NCBI RefSeq assembly: GCF_002752635.1
Contig: NZ_AYTW01000014.1
Location: 1-60,815 of the forward strand
Reading direction: 5' to 3'
DNA: 60,815 nt
Source: Mesotoga sp. Brook.08.105.5.1
GTDB taxonomy: Bacteria; Thermotogota; Thermotogae; Petrotogales; Kosmotogaceae
Part shown: piece by piece, positions 1 to 7,231 of the stretch
How positions within the stretch are numbered: the stretch's first letter is position 1
Layout: the number at the start of each line of letters is the position of its first letter
Translations under genes and position numbers: made by a program
Notes under the pieces: model-generated
Databases searched by the model: none
Told to the model about the DNA's origin: nothing
The model's input: the letters and a program-made list of their open reading frames with translations, nothing else

Positions 1-367
1 ACATCCAGGTTCCCAAGTTCCTAATCGAAGCCTGTACCAGGGTCACGCCACCTATATTCCGGTCACCATCTGGACAGTAAGCAGGTTTCCTCCAGACTTA
101 TCCCGGGATAACCAGGTTTCCCGGTTTAGATGACACTACAGGTCCTTACGACACGTTCACGGTGGTTCACTTGTATTCGTCTCCTCTGGTACTCACCTGA
201 CGGGATCGCTGTCCCGCCTTTTCCCGTAACGTTCACTACCATGGCTCTTTACCACAGCAGCTTACGGTGGTTTGAAGCCTCCACCTGCATGGCGGCTTCG
301 AGGGGCCCTCCCTCATCTTCGATTAAGCATGGCTTGAAGTTTCCTTCTTCGCCTTCTTGGCACACAC
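1..367 (-). mobile_element. Group II intron, 5' RNA portion (cut by window edge)
   Basis: Read on the minus strand, this stretch has no convincing protein. It starts near 365-367 with a GTGTGCC motif like the conserved GUGYG 5' end of group II introns. It continues with stem-rich RNA-like sequence containing blocks such as GGTGGCGTGACCC and GATTAGGAACTTGGGAACCT, which resemble domain I of bacterial group II introns. The intron would run off the left edge, so its reverse transcriptase and domains V and VI would lie outside. The assignment rests on remembered motif similarity, not on a folded model. A degenerate repeat is the alternative. Confidence 0.45.
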
Positions 368-379
368 CAACCCCGAACC

Positions 380-915
380 TCGTCATTTATTCTTGCAACT
401 TGGAACAGTCAACTTCCAACTCTTCTCGTTCGCGAAGCGGAACTGGCATCCGAAGGTGACCGCCTTTTCTCTCGTTTTCTCTTGAGCATAGCGAAGCCCT
501 CGACAAAGCTCTTTCTCGGTTATTCTCTTCAAAGAATCGAGGTCAGCATGACGAATAGGGACGCTTCCAGAATTTCTTAATACTGTCATCCGATGATGCC
601 TCTGCACGGGATCTCGCTCCAAAATCCCTCTCTTGTTTTGAGCATCTTGGAGTGCAAATGTCTCTTCCCGAGATTCACTCTTCACGTTATTTGGTCAGTA
701 ATCCATATGTATGTTCCTTCCAGCAACCAAGAACGGGCATCGAACAACCTTTCTTGTGGAACTATTTCAGATCGTTGCCTTTTCTCGTAAACAAAGACTA
801 ACACCCTCCTCGCTGCATGGCCCTCCTCACGTAATGGAGTACTCAAAATCATCAAAAACAAGCTCGCGTAAGAACCAGTATATTGGCGGTATTTAACTCC
901 CTGACTTATGTGTAA
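380..915. repeat. Degenerate dispersed repeat, copy A
   Basis: There is no gene with a Shine-Dalgarno site or recognisable domain here. Short open frames on both strands have skewed composition and look spurious. The right end (about 790-915) resembles the right end of the region at 16895-17030: both have a CCCTCC-rich block, then AAAATCA, then AAGAACCAG followed by a TATT-containing tail. This suggests two diverged copies of one dispersed intergenic element. It abuts the intron end on its left. Confidence 0.4.
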
Positions 916-1214
916 TGAGGAGCTCGCTGAACGGGATAAGTTGGAAGAGAATGAGAAACGGACTGGAGAGAATGTACTGGATTATTTCTCTTTGGATATG
1001 AGTGAATTCTCCAAGAGAAGTGAACTGTCTGGTAAACAGTGTGAAATCCTTTCCAAGCTAAAGGGTGAGGCACTTCCAGCTTGCTTCGAAATCCGGCCAA
1101 AAATCTGCAAACATGCTCACAATTTTCACAAGCTCTATAACCTCTCAAGATATTGAGCTCATTCGTAGTGTTCAGCACATGATATTGCATAATGTAACAC
1201 TAATGTAGTTTATA

Positions 1215-1243
1215 GTCATAATATAAGTCAAGTATGCTACAAT
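1215..1243 (+). promoter_or_regulatory. Candidate promoter of the peptide/radical SAM operon
   Basis: An extended -10 element, TG-C-TACAAT, sits at 1235-1243. The -35 position at a 17-base spacing (GTCATA, 1215-1220) is weak, as is common when the extended -10 is present. Predicted transcription would start near 1250, about 115 bases before the first peptide gene. The surroundings are AT-rich. Confidence 0.45.
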
Positions 1244-1259
1244 ATAAAGTGGATTCTGC

Positions 1260-1277
1260 AAACATGTTAAACATGTT
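1260..1277. repeat. Tandem AAACATGTT boxes, possible operator
   Basis: Two perfect direct copies of the 9-mer AAACATGTT lie back to back. Each contains the palindrome AACATGTT. They sit just downstream of the predicted transcription start, so a protein bound here could block the promoter. No regulator gene is adjacent, and none of the neighbouring genes has a helix-turn-helix domain. Confidence 0.35.
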
Positions 1278-1365
1278 AAACCGCAATTGGTTGGACAGGG
1301 CAAATTCGTGCTTTGTGTACATTGTGGAAGGAGTTTGTTATTGACAAAGAAATGGAGGTGTTAGG

Positions 1366-1464
1366 ATGCTCAGTGGGTACTATGAGATCAGTACTGACTT
1401 AGTGAACCTGTCTTTGTGCTCTTTTTGTGAGAGCGCGATTGTCATTTGTGGAATAATTTGGTAG
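1366..1464 (+). CDS. Putative RiPP precursor peptide A (32 aa)
   Basis: This 32-residue open frame has a strong Shine-Dalgarno site (GGAGG at 1354-1358, 7 bases before the ATG). The start is ML-x-GYY and the C-terminal block is CSFC-x2-AIVICGI-x-W, with cysteines at 18, 21 and 28 and a terminal Trp32. It is 19/32 identical to the next peptide, and the identity is concentrated in the last 15 residues, as expected for leader plus core. It lies directly before a radical SAM/SPASM maturase and an exporter. The C-x2-C-x6-C pattern and terminal Trp recall the sactipeptide subtilosin A (C-x2-C-x5-C), so thioether crosslinks are plausible. Product class is inference. It is too short for most gene callers. 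Confidence 0.8.
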   Translation: MLSGYYEISTDLVNLSLCSFCESAIVICGIIW

Positions 1465-1517
1465 CTGCATCTAGCAGACCATAAGTGTTCTGATTGTTCT
1501 GATAAAGGAGTGGTTTT

Positions 1518-1616
1518 ATGCTTTTGGGATATTACATGTTGTCAAGTGATTTTCCTGAAATTGTCTCTTGCAGCTTCTGTCGAGATGCTATTGTCATCTG
1601 CGGAATAACGTGGTAA
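1518..1616 (+). CDS. Putative RiPP precursor peptide B (32 aa)
   Basis: This is the second copy of the precursor, again exactly 32 residues, with its own AAAGGAG site (1504-1510) 7 bases before the ATG. Residues conserved with peptide A include the ML-x-GYY start, Ser9, Asp11, the CSFC motif, AIVICGI and the terminal Trp. The variable positions are 7-17 (leader-like), 22-23 and 31. The gap from peptide A is 53 bases and the gap to the maturase start is 77 bases. Conservation of protein, spacing and ribosome sites across the duplication argues strongly that both are translated. Two related cores could form a two-component product or variants of one product. Confidence 0.8.
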   Translation: MLLGYYMLSSDFPEIVSCSFCRDAIVICGITW

Positions 1617-1693
1617 TTTGTTGATATTGCTATCTGCCCTGTCCATTTTGGCAATTGTCCAGTTTAGTTAGGTCAAACCAAGGAGGTAGGAGC

Positions 1694-3106
1694 ATGAGTT
1701 TACAAGAAGGCTTTCCATTTCGTTCTCCAGGAATTGACTTGATAAAAACTAACAAAGGCGGAATACTGAAGTTCATTGGAAAAACTGTTGCACTTTATGT
1801 TACACAAACCGACGCTATCTTCCTTTCATTATGTGATGGCACTAGAAGTATGAGCAAAATCGCCATCCTCTTGTCTGAGCTTTACAAAGTAGATTCTAGA
1901 ACAATTCTAAATGATATAACAAGGCTTGCTGAAAAACTGCATGAATTGCATGTCCTTGTTATGCTGCCTATGGCTTTAGAGAAGAGGCTATCAACTATGG
2001 AGGATTGGCATGAATTTGTTTTCATTCCTGCAGATGAAAGTTGTCCAGTTGTTCCTGCAAGGATAAGCAGCATAGGCTTTGCATTAACCAATTACTGTCC
2101 TTACAATTGCGAATATTGTTATGGAGCTTTTGGAAGCGAAAACGAAGCTTTCTACCTTCCTACGGCGAAGGTAATATCGATCATTGAAGATGCTAGAAAA
2201 CTCGGAAAGGTAGAGTATGTAAGTTTGGGAGGCGGTGATCCGATTGCCCATTCAGGGTTATCAGAAATAGTAAGTTATCTTGAAAGTTGCCGAATAACCT
2301 ATGAGCTCTCTACCAAGGGATTGTTACTGAGCAAGAAGAAAGTTGATGAGCTTGTTGTTGCTGGTATTAGGAACATTCAGATAAGTATTGACGCGTGGCA
2401 TCCTGAGGTGTGGTCGGAAATTGTTGGATTACCTAAACACGCCTTCAATAGCGCAATTGAATCGTTCATATACTGCAAGAGTGCAAATGTCTCTACACGA
2501 GCAAGAATAACTCTATCAAGGCGGAATCTGGAAGAGTTGCCCTATTTATTAGAAAACCTCCCATTTTTGGGAGTAAGCGAGATTAGAATAGTGACTCTGA
2601 TGCCTTCTGGAAGAGCCAGAATCAATGAGATCCCTAACAGAGATCAGATTGAAAGTGCATTGGAGGTTGTGGAAGCGTTCAGATCAAAGTATGGCAATAA
2701 GCCAGAGATTGTCTTTGGGGTGCACAGATATACTAGTTCACTCAGTTGTGGTGGTGCTAAACTCGCAATGCAGATTGGTGCAGACGGGGAGGTTCTACTG
2801 TGTGATGTTGTAGAAGGTCTTGACAGGGCACGTTTCAGTTATGGAAATGTATTCCGTAACTCAATAGAAGAGATTTGGTTCTCTAAACAAGCTGATGCAT
2901 TTAGAACGAATCGCGAAATCTCAGAGTGTCTTGATTGTGTAAAGTTTGCTCAATGTAATGGAGGTTGCAGAGCTCTAGCCTTTTCTTACTATAATTCGTA
3001 CGATTCACCAGATCCCCGGTGTTCAAGAATAAGCGGAAAAGAAGGAGATATCCTCGAATGGCCTGTGAAAAGACAGCCCGGTGGGGGGGAGAAATATGGA
3101 GAATGA
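1694..3106 (+). CDS. PqqD-like/radical SAM/SPASM peptide maturase
   Basis: The 470-residue protein begins at an ATG with AAGGAGG 7 bases upstream; an in-frame TTG at 1655 lacks a site and is rejected. Residues about 10-95 look like a PqqD-type peptide-binding domain (RRE). Cys135, Cys139 and Cys142 form the CX3CX2C motif that holds the SAM-cleaving [4Fe-4S] cluster. The C-terminus has a full SPASM pattern: a Cys pair around CGG...LLC, then C-x2-C-x5-C-x3-C and a last Cys, enough for two auxiliary clusters. Such fused enzymes install thioether or carbon-carbon links in precursor peptides (AlbA-type sactisynthases are one example). It overlaps the exporter gene by 11 bases, so the two are probably translationally coupled. 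Confidence 0.9.
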   Translation: MSLQEGFPFRSPGIDLIKTNKGGILKFIGKTVALYVTQTDAIFLSLCDGTRSMSKIAILLSELYKVDSRTILNDITRLAEKLHELHVLVMLPMALEKRLSTMEDWHEFVFIPADESCPVVPARISSIGFALTNYCPYNCEYCYGAFGSENEAFYLPTAKVISIIEDARKLGKVEYVSLGGGDPIAHSGLSEIVSYLESCRITYELSTKGLLLSKKKVDELVVAGIRNIQISIDAWHPEVWSEIVGLPKHAFNSAIESFIYCKSANVSTRARITLSRRNLEELPYLLENLPFLGVSEIRIVTLMPSGRARINEIPNRDQIESALEVVEAFRSKYGNKPEIVFGVHRYTSSLSCGGAKLAMQIGADGEVLLCDVVEGLDRARFSYGNVFRNSIEEIWFSKQADAFRTNREISECLDCVKFAQCNGGCRALAFSYYNSYDSPDPRCSRISGKEGDILEWPVKRQPGGGEKYGE

Positions 3107-4832
3107 AAAGAAGATAGTTCGCAGGTTTGTCTTCAAGCTGTTCAAAGTCTATTGGAAACGGGAATTGCTGGCTGCAGTTCTGGTCGGAGTGATGATTGCT
3201 CTTGCAGTTGTCTTCCCGCTCTTGATAAGACTGCTAATAGATGTTGTTATCCCTTCTGACAACATGGATCTTCTCTTAAAGTACGTTTTGCTTGTCGTCG
3301 GGCTCTGGTTTGGAAGCTTGATCTTTACCTATTTTGGCGAGGTGGTTTTTGAAACCACGGCCCTCATGGCAAAATCGGACCTGCGAAAGCAATTGTTAGA
3401 GAAGATGTTTGTTCTTCCTTTCGACTATTTCCACAAGAATAAAACCGGTGAGCTCGTATCGAGACTAATATCTGATCTGGAACTTGTAGGAACCGTTATA
3501 GCGCAGGTATTTCCGATACTGTTATTGGGAGTCGTTCAGATATCGGCGATTCTAGCTATCATGTTTTCTTTCAACTGGAAACTGACTCTTTTGCCCCTCG
3601 GCTTCATCGTGTTTTCCTTTCTTGTGATAATGTTCTTCAATATTATGGTGGAGAAAAGGAGCAAAGTAGAGAGGGAGAAATTCGGCGAACTGGCAGGAGT
3701 CACAAGTAACATAATCGATAATATGAAACTGATCAGAATCGCCATGCCATTTGCCTGGGTCATGAATTTCTTCGATCGTTTTCAGGGAGACCATGTTTAT
3801 GCGGGCAAGAGGTTCATAAAGGCAATAAAGATCGCCGGCACACTCAAGACGTCGATAAACGGACTTATCTCCTTTTCACTGCTTGCCTATGGTGGTTACC
3901 TGGTAATGAAGGGTGAGATTACCGTAGGAATTCTGATTACTTTCTGGGCTTATGTTCAATCATTGTTCAACCCTATTCAGCTCCTCATGCAGGTGAACAT
4001 TCTTCTAAGACAAAGCTGGGGAGGGCTCCTGAGAACAATCGAGGTACTGGAAGGTCCTGAAGAAGAAATGAGTGATAGTAGTCCTAAGTTAGAAGATGTT
4101 CGGAGCATTTCTTTAGAGAACATTGAGTTTGGCTACGGCAAGAAGCAAATTCTGAAAGGCCTGTCTCTTGAACTGAGGAAAGGGGAAATTACGACGCTGG
4201 TAGGTGAGAGCGGCGCCGGCAAAACCACTACTCTGAATATCCTTATGGGACTACAAAAACCCCAGTCGGGAACCATATACATAAATGGCGATCCGGTATC
4301 GAATTCGGCATTACTCAGACCATATATCGGCTTTGTGGAGCAGACACCAACTTTGTTTGAAAGATGTACTCTCCTGGAAAACATTACCCTGGGTAGATCG
4401 ATTTCTGAAGCCGGTTTGGAAAACATCTTCGAAAGAACAAACCTTGACGTATTGTTGAGAAGATTCGAGAATGGACTCGACACATTGGTTGCAGATGTTC
4501 AGCTTTCTGGTGGTGAGAGACAGTTGGTCGCGCTGGCCAGAGCGTTGGTCTCGAAACCACAACTACTGATTCTTGATGAGATCACGTCAAATATCGATTC
4601 AAAGACTGAAGAAATAATTCAGAATACTCTTGTAAGTCTAAAATCTGAAGGCATAATCGTGCTGATGGTTGCTCATAGATTATCAACTGTTCTATTGAGC
4701 GACAGAGTGGCGTTAATCAGTAATGGGGTTATAGTTGCAAGCGGAACTCACAGCGAGCTTTTAAAGACCAGTTCCGAATACAAGAAGCTTTACTCGCTTC
4801 AGTTGATAAAGGATGAACAGCAGGATAATTGA
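3096..4832 (+). CDS. ABC exporter (fused membrane and ATPase domains) for the modified peptide
   Basis: The start chosen is the ATG at 3096, preceded by a GGGGGGAG site inside the end of the maturase gene. The 578-residue protein is a type IV (exporter) half-transporter: about six membrane helices within residues 1-315, then a nucleotide-binding domain. Walker A (GESGAGKTT) is near 370, the signature LSGGERQ near 470, Walker B LLILDE near 490, and the switch His is in VAHRLS. There is no N-terminal C39 peptidase domain, so leader removal, if any, needs another protease. Its position right after the maturase points to export of the processed peptide; it may also give self-protection. Confidence 0.85.
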   Translation: MENEKKIVRRFVFKLFKVYWKRELLAAVLVGVMIALAVVFPLLIRLLIDVVIPSDNMDLLLKYVLLVVGLWFGSLIFTYFGEVVFETTALMAKSDLRKQLLEKMFVLPFDYFHKNKTGELVSRLISDLELVGTVIAQVFPILLLGVVQISAILAIMFSFNWKLTLLPLGFIVFSFLVIMFFNIMVEKRSKVEREKFGELAGVTSNIIDNMKLIRIAMPFAWVMNFFDRFQGDHVYAGKRFIKAIKIAGTLKTSINGLISFSLLAYGGYLVMKGEITVGILITFWAYVQSLFNPIQLLMQVNILLRQSWGGLLRTIEVLEGPEEEMSDSSPKLEDVRSISLENIEFGYGKKQILKGLSLELRKGEITTLVGESGAGKTTTLNILMGLQKPQSGTIYINGDPVSNSALLRPYIGFVEQTPTLFERCTLLENITLGRSISEAGLENIFERTNLDVLLRRFENGLDTLVADVQLSGGERQLVALARALVSKPQLLILDEITSNIDSKTEEIIQNTLVSLKSEGIIVLMVAHRLSTVLLSDRVALISNGVIVASGTHSELLKTSSEYKKLYSLQLIKDEQQDN

Positions 4833-4833
4833 T

Positions 4834-5022
4834 CAAGCGCATAGCGGTGAACTGTAAAAGCCCCGGACAGGAACGTATCAGGCAGGCTTCCTGGTGTAAC
4901 TTCTAAAGCAGACAAGATCGGGATGCGGGTGTAGAGCTTGGCGCATGATACCAGATGTGAGAGTTTTAAGCTGACTTTCAAACTCCCAACGCTTTGTCCG
5001 GGAGCCGTTTAGGGTTCTAAAA
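4834..5022. other. Gene-free segment with long-range complementarity; possible structured RNA or element remnant
   Basis: The gap 4833-5217 has no supported gene. CCCGGACA at 4862-4869 is complementary to TGTCCGGG at 4995-5002, closing a domain of about 140 bases. Inside are CAGGAA/TTCCTG (4868-4873 with 4888-4893) and an alternative CTCCC/GGGAG (4983-4987 with 5000-5004). The layout suggests a folded RNA or the end of a transposon, perhaps of the IS200/IS605 type, but no transposase is left. The remainder up to 5217 is low-information sequence resembling other repeat-derived spacers in the window. Confidence 0.3.
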
Positions 5023-5217
5023 ACCATGGATGAAATCTCGGAACAGAGTCAAGGGAGAAAGACAGGTTCAGTTGTGTTCCCGATCTCGTACCTCGGACGA
5101 CACTTTCGCTCCTCAAGATTTCCATCTATCAAGAACTTACCCTTACTACTGCTTCAAAAACTCTTTTCCTGCTAATTCTAACCTCGGATCCGCGACCTTT
5201 CAGCTCGTAGCGAACGA

Positions 5218-5239
5218 AGACGGGCCGTAGGGCCCGTCT
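5218..5239 (-). terminator. Hairpin downstream of the 5242-5787 gene
   Basis: AGACGGGCC (5218-5226) and GGCCCGTCT (5231-5239) make a 9-bp GC-rich stem with a 4-base loop, starting 3 bases after the stop codon of the minus-strand gene. No U-run follows on the minus strand, so it may stabilise the 3' end or act as a weak terminator. Confidence 0.5.
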
Positions 5240-5241
5240 CA

Positions 5242-5787
5242 CTAGAAATCGAAATTGTATCTTCCTGCCAGATGAAAGTGGGGGAAGAAGGTCGAGTGTC
5301 TTGCGAGCTGCCCTCCGAGATTGAATCCCACATTTATGATTGAAGTTGCCAACTCAAGACTGAAGTCGCTGATGTCGTAGCCTACTCCGACATGAGAGAC
5401 TAGCGGAAGATACTTTATGTCTCGAGCGGCAAGGACGCTGGACAGTTCAGTCATCACCGTTGCCTTGAAGAAGACAGGCGGAAGAGAAGGCGCGAGATCT
5501 TCGAGTCCCAGTTCGGCGTAAAGTCCTATGAGGGCTTGCATGGGGTCAAGAGAATAGAGTTCCATTTCCTCAAAGCCGAATCCAAAGACTGGAACATCTG
5601 CAATAATGCCTAAGACGGGTTTGTTAAACAACATCCAGCCTACCTGAGCCCTCCCGAAGAACTGAAGATCAAATTCCTTTGTCTGTCTGTCCTGATTGAG
5701 AACAAAGCCCATTCCCACTGAGAAGTGGGTTGCCATAAGACCTGCGGCCAGACCAATAATCAGAACGAATACTGCGAGCTGTTTCAC
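5242..5787 (-). CDS. Secreted beta-rich envelope protein, unknown function
   Basis: The protein has 181 residues with a clear signal peptide (Lys near the start, hydrophobic 4-18, small residues before Thr20). The rest alternates hydrophobic and polar residues, is rich in Gly, Phe and Tyr, and ends in Phe, which is typical of outer-membrane beta-barrel strands. It resembles in style the proteins at 30198 and 45770. Family not recognised. AGGAGGTG lies upstream of the ATG. It probably sits in the outer toga, but no partner is apparent nearby. Confidence 0.65.
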   Translation of the reverse strand: MKQLAVFVLIIGLAAGLMATHFSVGMGFVLNQDRQTKEFDLQFFGRAQVGWMLFNKPVLGIIADVPVFGFGFEEMELYSLDPMQALIGLYAELGLEDLAPSLPPVFFKATVMTELSSVLAARDIKYLPLVSHVGVGYDISDFSLELATSIINVGFNLGGQLARHSTFFPHFHLAGRYNFDF

Positions 5788-5812
5788 TTACACACCTCCT
5801 AAGAGTCTTATG

Positions 5813-7006
5813 TCAGAATCGCAGTCTTGCAGCGATCTCACTTTGAAGGAGTTCCTTATCAACCACCACGACTTTTCCGTCGTTGTTTATTACGCTTCGC
5901 ACGATCCAGGGGCCCAAATTTCTAACTTCTCTGCTTTCCTTTACGGCATGCGTATATACTAGCTCTCTGTCAAGAACATAACCTCTTTTTCTCTCAAGAG
6001 GATTAATGAAAAGCGTGTCGATCCTTCTGTCATTTGCTGCTTTAGAGACTTCCGTCCAACCTTCGACATACTTGTCGAAATTCTCCCGGGCCATCTCCAG
6101 AAATTCCTTTCGAAGTCTCCTGCTTTCGCTATCTATCAGTTTGTCGACTTCTTCCTGAAGTTGCCTCTCCAGATTGAGTGTCTTTTGAACGAAGATTGGA
6201 TATGCTTCTGGAATAAGGTGTTTCGCTTCCTTCTGGAACTTTTCAATGCTTTCACTGAACGAAGAAGAGTGAAAGAAGACGAGGTATTCGACGTCTTTTG
6301 GAATCTCTTCGTCGTTCTTTATCAATGAGGCGTTCTTCTGAAGGAACCTCCTGTTCTCTTCTTCCTTTGCCTTGCTAACTTTTTCCGAAGCGTTCCCGTG
6401 ATACATCGCTCCCGATGAAGGCGAGGGAGAGTACCCCTCCAGATACTCCTGTTCTTTTTCTCGAATGAACTCATTTTCGACGCTCTTAATAAGAGAGAGT
6501 TTTCTTCCTTCCATTAGATAGTATGTTGATTTTTCCCTCTCCAGCGAGACAACAAGGGCCTCCGCAGATGAGCTTGAAAGCCATATCAGTTGATCAAGAT
6601 CGAATGTCTTACCTACGTAAATCTCCTTCTCGGGCTTTCTATGAAGCGGGATGATTTTGACACCTTCGATTGCTTTATCGTTTTTTACATCTTCGCCTGT
6701 GTGGAACTCGATAAAAATAGCCAATCCCCTCCCCAAATCATCGATGTTTCCGAGTTTGGTAAGGACTGCTTCAACAACCTTCTGATGAATTTTCCCCATA
6801 CCGGTTATCTTCTCGTCCTTCCTCAGACAATCTAGGATATTTGACTTCAAATGTTTTTCCGCATCGCTCCTTTTGAGATTCTCCATTGGAAAGTAGAAAG
6901 TGAGAAGATATGAATCTGATTTGATCCCGGCCTCTGCACTGAGTAGCTGTTGAAGTTCTTTTTCCATCTCAGCTTTTCGAAGAACGCGTGTAGCGACATT
7001 ATCCAT
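5813..7006 (-). CDS. baeRF-family (bacterial eRF1/pelota-like) protein
   Basis: The 397-residue protein starts at the ATG at 7006, which has AAGGAGG upstream; a longer frame to 7069 lacks a site. The middle shows the YHGN-A-x-KVSKAKEEENRRFL pattern and the C-terminal third has NDRRIDTLFI followed by a KVVVVD strand. These are hallmarks of bacterial homologues of archaeo-eukaryotic release factor domains. Members of that family are proposed to act on stalled ribosomes or as hibernation or rescue factors, without a settled mechanism. Residues about 245-320 are very charged and probably helical. It is transcribed divergently from the MFS gene. Confidence 0.6.
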   Translation of the reverse strand: MDNVATRVLRKAEMEKELQQLLSAEAGIKSDSYLLTFYFPMENLKRSDAEKHLKSNILDCLRKDEKITGMGKIHQKVVEAVLTKLGNIDDLGRGLAIFIEFHTGEDVKNDKAIEGVKIIPLHRKPEKEIYVGKTFDLDQLIWLSSSSAEALVVSLEREKSTYYLMEGRKLSLIKSVENEFIREKEQEYLEGYSPSPSSGAMYHGNASEKVSKAKEEENRRFLQKNASLIKNDEEIPKDVEYLVFFHSSSFSESIEKFQKEAKHLIPEAYPIFVQKTLNLERQLQEEVDKLIDSESRRLRKEFLEMARENFDKYVEGWTEVSKAANDRRIDTLFINPLERKRGYVLDRELVYTHAVKESREVRNLGPWIVRSVINNDGKVVVVDKELLQSEIAARLRF

Positions 7007-7110
7007 TTGATTTGCCTCCTTCCTTCGCTTCTTGGTGGTTAAGAACCTACGGGCTTTCACTCTTGGCACAGTCTTCCATTCTCAGTACTCTCTCTTCAAT
7101 TATAGTATCT

Positions 7111-7201
7111 GAAGTCTATTGACTACACTTCAATTATAACTACCATATCGCAAAGAAAAAGAAAAAGAAAAGAAGTCTATTGACTACACTTCAATTATAA
7201 C
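7111..7201. repeat. Two direct copies of a 30-bp sequence in the divergent promoter region
   Basis: A 30-bp sequence containing TTGACTACACTTCAATTATA occurs identically at 7111-7140 and 7172-7201, 61 bases apart. The interval is purine-rich (AAGAAAAAGAAAAAG). It lies between the divergent baeRF and MFS genes, so it may hold regulator sites or duplicated promoter elements. A TATAAT on the minus strand (7099-7104) could serve the baeRF gene. Confidence 0.6.
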
Positions 7202-7231
7202 CCCGGGAAATATAGTACAATAGCCACGGAG

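Larger units (their letters stand above)
1284..1657. repeat. Imperfect inverted repeat bracketing the two peptide genes
   Basis: TGGACAGGGCA at 1292-1302 is exactly complementary to TGCCCTGTCCA at 1635-1645. A CAATTG lies just outside each arm (1284-1289 and 1652-1657). The arms enclose both small peptide genes and nothing else. It could be the footprint of a mobile or duplicating cassette, a pair of regulator sites, or chance. Confidence 0.35.

Noticed and set aside
130-459. Open frame of 109 codons at the left edge
   Set aside because: Ser/Thr/Pro/Arg-rich translation with no domain. It lies antisense to intron-like RNA sequence.
908-1156. Open frame of 82 codons upstream of the peptide genes
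   Set aside because: No ribosome site, unusual composition, overlapped by an equally long antisense frame; not similar to the precursor peptides.
1655-1693. TTG start for the radical SAM protein, 13 codons upstream
   Set aside because: No ribosome site, and the ATG at 1694 has AAGGAGG at 7 bases.
4834-5022. Signal-recognition-particle RNA or tmRNA
   Set aside because: No SRP tetraloop region or GGAA/AGCA core and no CCA-type tRNA-like end can be found.
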